A stretch of 9,525 nt of DNA from an uncultured Actinomycetes bacterium (lineage in GTDB: Bacteria; Actinomycetota; Actinomycetes; Nanopelagicales; Nanopelagicaceae), in the NCBI GenBank assembly GCA_903918325.1, contig CAIXDY010000104.1:1-9525 (forward strand). The letters run 5' to 3'. Below the pieces are notes generated by a model. That model searched no databases. It worked only from the letters and a program-made list of their open reading frames with translations, and was not told where the DNA came from. The position numbers and the translations under genes are program-made. Below are positions 6,519 through 9,525 of the stretch, one piece after another. Positions within the stretch are counted from its first letter, which is position 1. Each line of letters starts with the position of its first letter.

Positions 6519-6521
6519 GAA

Positions 6522-6719
6522 ATGCCAAAGATGAAAACACATAGTGGTGCGAAGAAGACTTTCCGTATCACAGGTACTGGAAAGGTTATGCACGAGCGTG
6601 CTGGAAAGCGCCACTTACTCGAGCACAAATCTTCACGAGTAACTCGCCGTCTCTCAACTGAGAAGTCAGCAAAGCCAACCGTAACTATGACAGCCAAGCG
6701 CATGCTTGGCTTGAAGTAA
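6522..6719 (+). CDS. rpmI: Large ribosomal subunit protein bL35
   Basis: A 65-residue, very basic protein of the 50S subunit; full length for the family. PKMKTHSGAKKTFRITGTGK at the N-terminus and the closing TAKRMLGLK are diagnostic. GGAG (6510-6513) lies 8 nt before the ATG within the end of infC, and the gap to the infC stop is 3 nt, so translation is coupled. The codons for AKRMLG form a perfect 8-bp inverted repeat (6692-6711) that ends 6 nt before the rplT Shine-Dalgarno. Confidence 0.97.
   Translation: MPKMKTHSGAKKTFRITGTGKVMHERAGKRHLLEHKSSRVTRRLSTEKSAKPTVTMTAKRMLGLK
6692..6711 (+). promoter_or_regulatory. Hairpin at the end of rpmI, just before the rplT ribosome-binding site
   Basis: AGCCAAGC (6692-6699), loop GCAT, GCTTGGCT (6704-6711): eight perfect pairs with a four-base loop. 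The rplT Shine-Dalgarno AAGGA is at 6718-6722. No T-run follows, so it is not an intrinsic terminator. It could tune rplT initiation or bind L20, which controls this operon in E. coli; it could also be chance arising from codons for a conserved peptide. Confidence 0.4.
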
Positions 6720-6733
6720 GGAACGTGAATTAA

Positions 6734-7093
6734 ATGAGAGTAAAACGTGGAGTTCACGCCGCTAAAAAGCGTCGCACAACATTAGAACGCGCCAGCGGTT
6801 ATCGCGGGCAACGTTCCCGTCTTTTCACAAAGGCGAAGGAACAAGTTACACACTCAATGGTTTATGCCTTCAACGATCGCAAAGATAAGAAAGGCGATTT
6901 CCGTCGTCTTTGGATTCAGCGAATCAATGCAGGTTGCCGCGAACACGGTCTTACCTACAACCGTTTCATCCAGGGCCTTAAGGCTGCTGGAGTTGAAGTA
7001 GATCGTCGAGTTCTTTCAGATTTAGCAACAAATGATCCTGCAACATTCAAGACACTTGTTGATGTAGCTCGCAAGAGCCTTGTATCTGCTTAA
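6734..7093 (+). CDS. rplT: Large ribosomal subunit protein bL20
   Basis: A 119-residue early-assembly 23S rRNA-binding protein. It shows the family signature throughout: MRVKRGVHAAKKRR, a long basic N-terminal helix with ASGYRGQRSRLFTKAKEQV, FRRLWIQRINAGCREHGLTYNRFI, LKAAGVEVDRRVLSDLA, and a globular C-terminal half. Length is normal. AAGGA (6718-6722) lies 11 nt before the ATG, slightly long spacing, with a hairpin just upstream of it. L20 is the autogenous repressor of rpmI-rplT in E. coli and of the infC operon in Bacillus; whether that applies here is unknown. The next gene begins 9 nt after the stop. Confidence 0.97.
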   Translation: MRVKRGVHAAKKRRTTLERASGYRGQRSRLFTKAKEQVTHSMVYAFNDRKDKKGDFRRLWIQRINAGCREHGLTYNRFIQGLKAAGVEVDRRVLSDLATNDPATFKTLVDVARKSLVSA

Positions 7094-7102
7094 TAGATCC
7101 CA

Positions 7103-7885
7103 ATGATTGAGAGCCTTAACTCGCCACATATTGCGCGAGTTAAGGCTCTTATTGGTTCTAGGGGTACTAAAGAACGTAAGTCAGCCGGTCAGTTTGTGGC
7201 TGAAGGATTGCAATGCGCACGCGAGGCTTTGGTAAGTTCTCGTGGACCTCGGATTGAAACCCTCTATTTAACTCTCAGTGGTCGAACGAAAGTTGAAACA
7301 CTTACCAATCTAGATTCTTTAAATATTGTAGAAGTTTCGGATGAAGTAATGAAAGCAATGTCTGAAACAATCACGCCGCAAGGAATTCTCGCGGTCTGTG
7401 CAATACCAAATACAGATTTGAATTCCTTACCCCTTAATGGGAAGCGAAAGTTCATCTACCTTTCTGAAATCCAAGACCCTGGTAATGCTGGAACAATTAT
7501 CCGCTCAGCTGACGCTTTTGGAATTGACGCAATAATTGCATCACCCGGAAGTGTTGATCTTTACTCACCTAAAGTAGTTCGCAGTACTGCCGGTTCGCTT
7601 TGGCACACACCCGTCTTTGAAGATGTCGCACTAACTGAGCTTCTCGCAATGGGTTTGCAGGCCTTTACTTTGGGTGCAAACGGAAATATAGATCTGCCAG
7701 ATTTGAAGATCGAAAAAGATTGCGTCGCAATTTTCGGTAATGAGGCTAGGGGATTAGCTACCAGTCAAAATACTGACGCTATTGAACAAGTGAGAATTCC
7801 TATGCCGGGCAATGCTGAAAGCCTGAATCTTTCCGCAGCTGCAACTATTGTCATGTATCACCTAGCAAATATCCCGACTTCCTAA
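7103..7885 (+). CDS. TrmH/SpoU family RNA 2'-O-methyltransferase
   Basis: A 260-residue SPOUT-class methyltransferase predicted to put a 2'-O-methyl group on rRNA or tRNA using S-adenosylmethionine; the target nucleotide cannot be told from sequence. The N-terminal substrate-binding domain (about 1-105) begins with SPHIARVKAL and has QFVAEGLQCAREAL. The knotted catalytic domain has motif 1 DPGNAGTIIRSADAFG (from Asp125, with Asn128 and Arg134), motif 2 FGNEARGL (from Phe211) and motif 3 IPMPGNAESLNLSAAATI (around 232-249). It follows rplT with a 9-nt gap, a common actinobacterial position, suggesting a ribosome-related job. No Shine-Dalgarno precedes the ATG, and a 17-bp stem covers codons 2-17, so translation may be weak or depend on ribosomes arriving from rplT. 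The start is kept because the encoded N-terminus matches the family. Confidence 0.9.
   Translation: MIESLNSPHIARVKALIGSRGTKERKSAGQFVAEGLQCAREALVSSRGPRIETLYLTLSGRTKVETLTNLDSLNIVEVSDEVMKAMSETITPQGILAVCAIPNTDLNSLPLNGKRKFIYLSEIQDPGNAGTIIRSADAFGIDAIIASPGSVDLYSPKVVRSTAGSLWHTPVFEDVALTELLAMGLQAFTLGANGNIDLPDLKIEKDCVAIFGNEARGLATSQNTDAIEQVRIPMPGNAESLNLSAAATIVMYHLANIPTS
7108..7151 (+). repeat. Long perfect inverted repeat over the first codons of the TrmH-family gene
   Basis: AGAGCCTTAACTCGC (7110-7124) and GCGAGTTAAGGCTCT (7135-7149) are exact reverse complements, 15 pairs, around a 10-nt loop (7125-7134). A G-T wobble (7109/7150) and a T-A pair (7108/7151) extend the stem to 17. It starts three bases after the ATG at 7103-7105 and is followed by TTATTGG rather than a T-run; the minus strand has no T-run either, so it is not a standard intrinsic terminator. 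As RNA it would cover the initiation region. Confidence 0.9.
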
Positions 7886-7903
7886 ACTCACACACGCTAG
7901 AGT
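7874..7903 (+). promoter_or_regulatory. Candidate pheS promoter with leaderless spacing
   Basis: TAGAGT (7898-7903) fits TAnnnT and ends 7 nt before the pheS ATG at 7911. CCGACT (7874-7879), a partial -35 match, is 18 nt upstream, inside the end of the methyltransferase gene. There is no good Shine-Dalgarno; AGAG within the -10 is the only purine run. The 25-nt gap has no room for a T-box or a pheM-like leader peptide. Confidence 0.42.
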
Positions 7904-7910
7904 TCGCTGT

Positions 7911-8918
7911 ATGCGCCAGGATGAGGTCTCACAATGGGTTAAAGATGCCCAAGACGCCTTTGCCACCGCACCTGATTTGGATTCACTCAAAACCGCTCGA
8001 TTGGCTCATGCCGGAGACAAAGCACCGATTTCGTTAGCTTCGAGAACACTTGGATCGCTACCACCCGATGAAAAAGCCAGTGTTGGCAAAATAATCGGAG
8101 ATGGCAAAGCCGCAATTGCAGCAGCGTTAGCACAAGCTACTGAAAAACTTGAGGCAGAGCGCGATAAAAAAGTTTTACTGGAAGAAATAGTTGATATCAC
8201 ACTGCCGGTTAATCGCAGACATCGCGGAGGCTTGCACCCTATTTCAATTATTAAAAATGAAGTATCGGATTTCTTTATTGAACAAGGTTATGCCGTAGCC
8301 GAAGGTCCAGAACTTGAATCTGGTTGGCTAAATTTTGATGCACTCAATATCCCTGCCGATCATCCAGCGCGCACCATGCAAGACACATTTTTTATTGAAC
8401 CAGTCGAGTCCGGAATGGTTCTGCGTACTCACACTTCACCCGTACAGATTCGCACCATGCTCACACAGACACCACCGATTTATGTCATATGTCCGGGGCG
8501 AACTTTTAGAGCAGATGAATTAGATGCCACTCACAGTCCAGTTTTTCATCAAGTTGAAGGTCTTGTCATTGATAAAGGCATCACGATGGCACACTTGAAA
8601 GGCACGCTAGACAACTTTGCCCGCCACATGTTTGGCCCAGATGTAACAACGCGACTTCGCCCATCATTTTTTCCATTCACTGAGCCGAGCGCGGAGGTAG
8701 ATATCTTTTTCAACAATCGCTGGATCGAATGGGGCGGTTGCGGAATGGTGAATCCAAAAGTTCTAGCCACCTGTGGCATAGACACCGATATCTACAGTGG
8801 TTTTGCTTTCGGTATGGGATTAGAGCGAACTTTGATGGTGCGACATGGGATTACAGATATGCATGACATCGTCGAAGGCGATTTACGTTTCACTCGCCAA
8901 TTTGGGGTGGGGCTCTAA
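7911..8918 (+). CDS. pheS: Phenylalanyl-tRNA synthetase alpha subunit
   Basis: Catalytic subunit of the (alpha-beta)2 enzyme that charges tRNA-Phe; cytoplasmic. At 335 residues it is normal length. The N-terminal ~95 residues form the helical coiled-coil arm (LAHAGDKAPI, Ala/Glu/Lys-rich helices). The class II catalytic core follows: motif 1 region RRHRGGLHPISIIKNEV, then LRTHTSPVQIR and the FRADELDATHSPVFHQVEG segment with motif 2, FFPFTEPSAEVDI, and motif 3 in FAFGMGLERTLMVRHGI. Ala299 corresponds to E. coli Ala294 at the phenylalanine pocket, so normal substrate choice is expected. The start at 7911 agrees with the family N-terminus and with a -10 hexamer 7 nt upstream. The TAA overlaps the pheT ATG by one base. 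Confidence 0.96.
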   Translation: MRQDEVSQWVKDAQDAFATAPDLDSLKTARLAHAGDKAPISLASRTLGSLPPDEKASVGKIIGDGKAAIAAALAQATEKLEAERDKKVLLEEIVDITLPVNRRHRGGLHPISIIKNEVSDFFIEQGYAVAEGPELESGWLNFDALNIPADHPARTMQDTFFIEPVESGMVLRTHTSPVQIRTMLTQTPPIYVICPGRTFRADELDATHSPVFHQVEGLVIDKGITMAHLKGTLDNFARHMFGPDVTTRLRPSFFPFTEPSAEVDIFFNNRWIEWGGCGMVNPKVLATCGIDTDIYSGFAFGMGLERTLMVRHGITDMHDIVEGDLRFTRQFGVGL

Positions 8919-9525
8919 TGCGCGCACCGTTATCGTGGATCAAGGAGTTTGTAGATATCCCTGCAAACATAAGTGCCGATCAGATTTCCGATGGCTTAAT
9001 CCGAGTCGGCTTTGAAGTTGAAGAAATCATTTACCAAGGTGCAGATCTCACTGGCCCTCTCAAGTTTGCAAAAGTTCTCTCTATTGAAGAATTAACCGAA
9101 CACAAGAAACCCATCCGATACGTTGGACTTGATTGCGGTGAGAAAGAAACACGCTTTGTAATCTGCGGAGCTACAAATTTTGCAGTGGGAGATTTAGTTG
9201 TTGCAGCTCTCCCTGGCGCGGTACTCCCTGGAAATTTTGCAATTGGCGCCCGCGAAACCTACGGTAAAACTTCTAATGGCATGATCTGTTCTGCTCGTGA
9301 ATTGGGTATTAGTGACGAACACGCTGGAATTATGGTTTTCTCAGAAGCTGATGCGACAATCGGTGCGGACGCTATTGAAGGCCTACACATCAACGATGTG
9401 ATTTTCGATATCGCAGTGAACCCAGATCGAGGTTATGCATTAAGTATTCGTGGGGTAGCCCGTGAAGTAGCCGGCGCTTTGAATCTTGTATTCACAGATC
9501 CAGTTGATGCCTTGAGAGCTTTAGA
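8918..9525 (+). CDS. pheT: Phenylalanyl-tRNA synthetase beta subunit, N-terminal part (3' end outside window)
   Basis: Beta subunit of phenylalanyl-tRNA synthetase, responsible for tRNA binding and for editing mischarged Tyr-tRNA-Phe. The ATG at 8918-8920 shares a base with the pheS stop (TAATG), the usual coupled arrangement. The visible 202 residues start MRAPLSWIKEFVDIP and GFEVEEI, followed by the EMAP/OB-type tRNA-binding domain (about 41-150) with EHKKPIRYVGLDCG, VICGATNF, VVAALPGAVLP and NGMICSARELG. Then comes the beginning of the B3/B5 region with FDIAVNPDRGYALSIRGVARE. The frame is open to the last base. A full family member is about 800 residues, so roughly three quarters lies beyond the window. 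Confidence 0.95.
   Translation, partial: MRAPLSWIKEFVDIPANISADQISDGLIRVGFEVEEIIYQGADLTGPLKFAKVLSIEELTEHKKPIRYVGLDCGEKETRFVICGATNFAVGDLVVAALPGAVLPGNFAIGARETYGKTSNGMICSARELGISDEHAGIMVFSEADATIGADAIEGLHINDVIFDIAVNPDRGYALSIRGVAREVAGALNLVFTDPVDALRAL

Noticed and set aside
1..9525. tRNA/rRNA genes, CRISPR arrays, insertion sequences, prophage or toxin-antitoxin genes
   Set aside because: No cloverleaf, regularly spaced repeats, transposase or integrase motifs, or terminal inverted repeats were found; gene content is core housekeeping throughout.

Overview
The window reads as ordinary chromosome of a small-genome, moderate-GC actinobacterium. Base composition is roughly mid-40s % GC by spot check. 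Every gene has actinobacterial relatives: SufS-SufU-SufT, an InhA-type enoyl-ACP reductase directly after FabG, a DUF3099 protein beside SURF1, and infC-rpmI-rplT-TrmH-pheS-pheT. Low GC, very short intergenic gaps and overlapping stop/start codons fit the streamlined freshwater Nanopelagicales (acI) type. That placement is an inference from gene content, not a phylogenetic result.

Layout. (1) 1-1323: the end of a suf operon: the C-terminal part of cysteine desulfurase SufS, the scaffold/sulfur acceptor SufU (with one apparent base missing near 734), and the MIP18/DUF59 protein SufT. The genes are joined by 1-nt and 4-nt overlaps. (2) 1348-3219: a one-gene unit encoding a type I ABC exporter half-transporter. 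(3) 3199-4169, minus strand: a DUF3099 membrane protein followed by SURF1 (cytochrome c oxidase assembly); SURF1 overlaps the exporter tail to tail. (4) 4170-4241: a 72-bp divergent promoter region. (5) 4242-5717: fabG and fabI, the two reductases of type II fatty acid synthesis, abutting with no spacer. (6) 5718-5927: a structured leader with no convincing gene. (7) 5928-7885: infC, rpmI, rplT and a TrmH/SpoU-type RNA methyltransferase. (8) 7911-9525: pheS and the first part of pheT, the two subunits of phenylalanyl-tRNA synthetase.

How it works together. Regions 7 and 8 are the classic translation cluster, also found in E. coli as infC-rpmI-rplT-pheM-pheST. Here an rRNA methyltransferase replaces the pheM leader peptide, and pheS seems to have its own promoter. 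The most notable signals are regulatory: infC must start at a non-canonical AUC codon behind a strong Shine-Dalgarno; a 17-bp stem covers the first codons of the methyltransferase gene; and four unit-leading genes have a TAnnnT hexamer 6-7 nt before their ATG, the layout expected for leaderless mRNAs. I found no mobile element, CRISPR, tRNA, rRNA or clearly novel multi-gene system.
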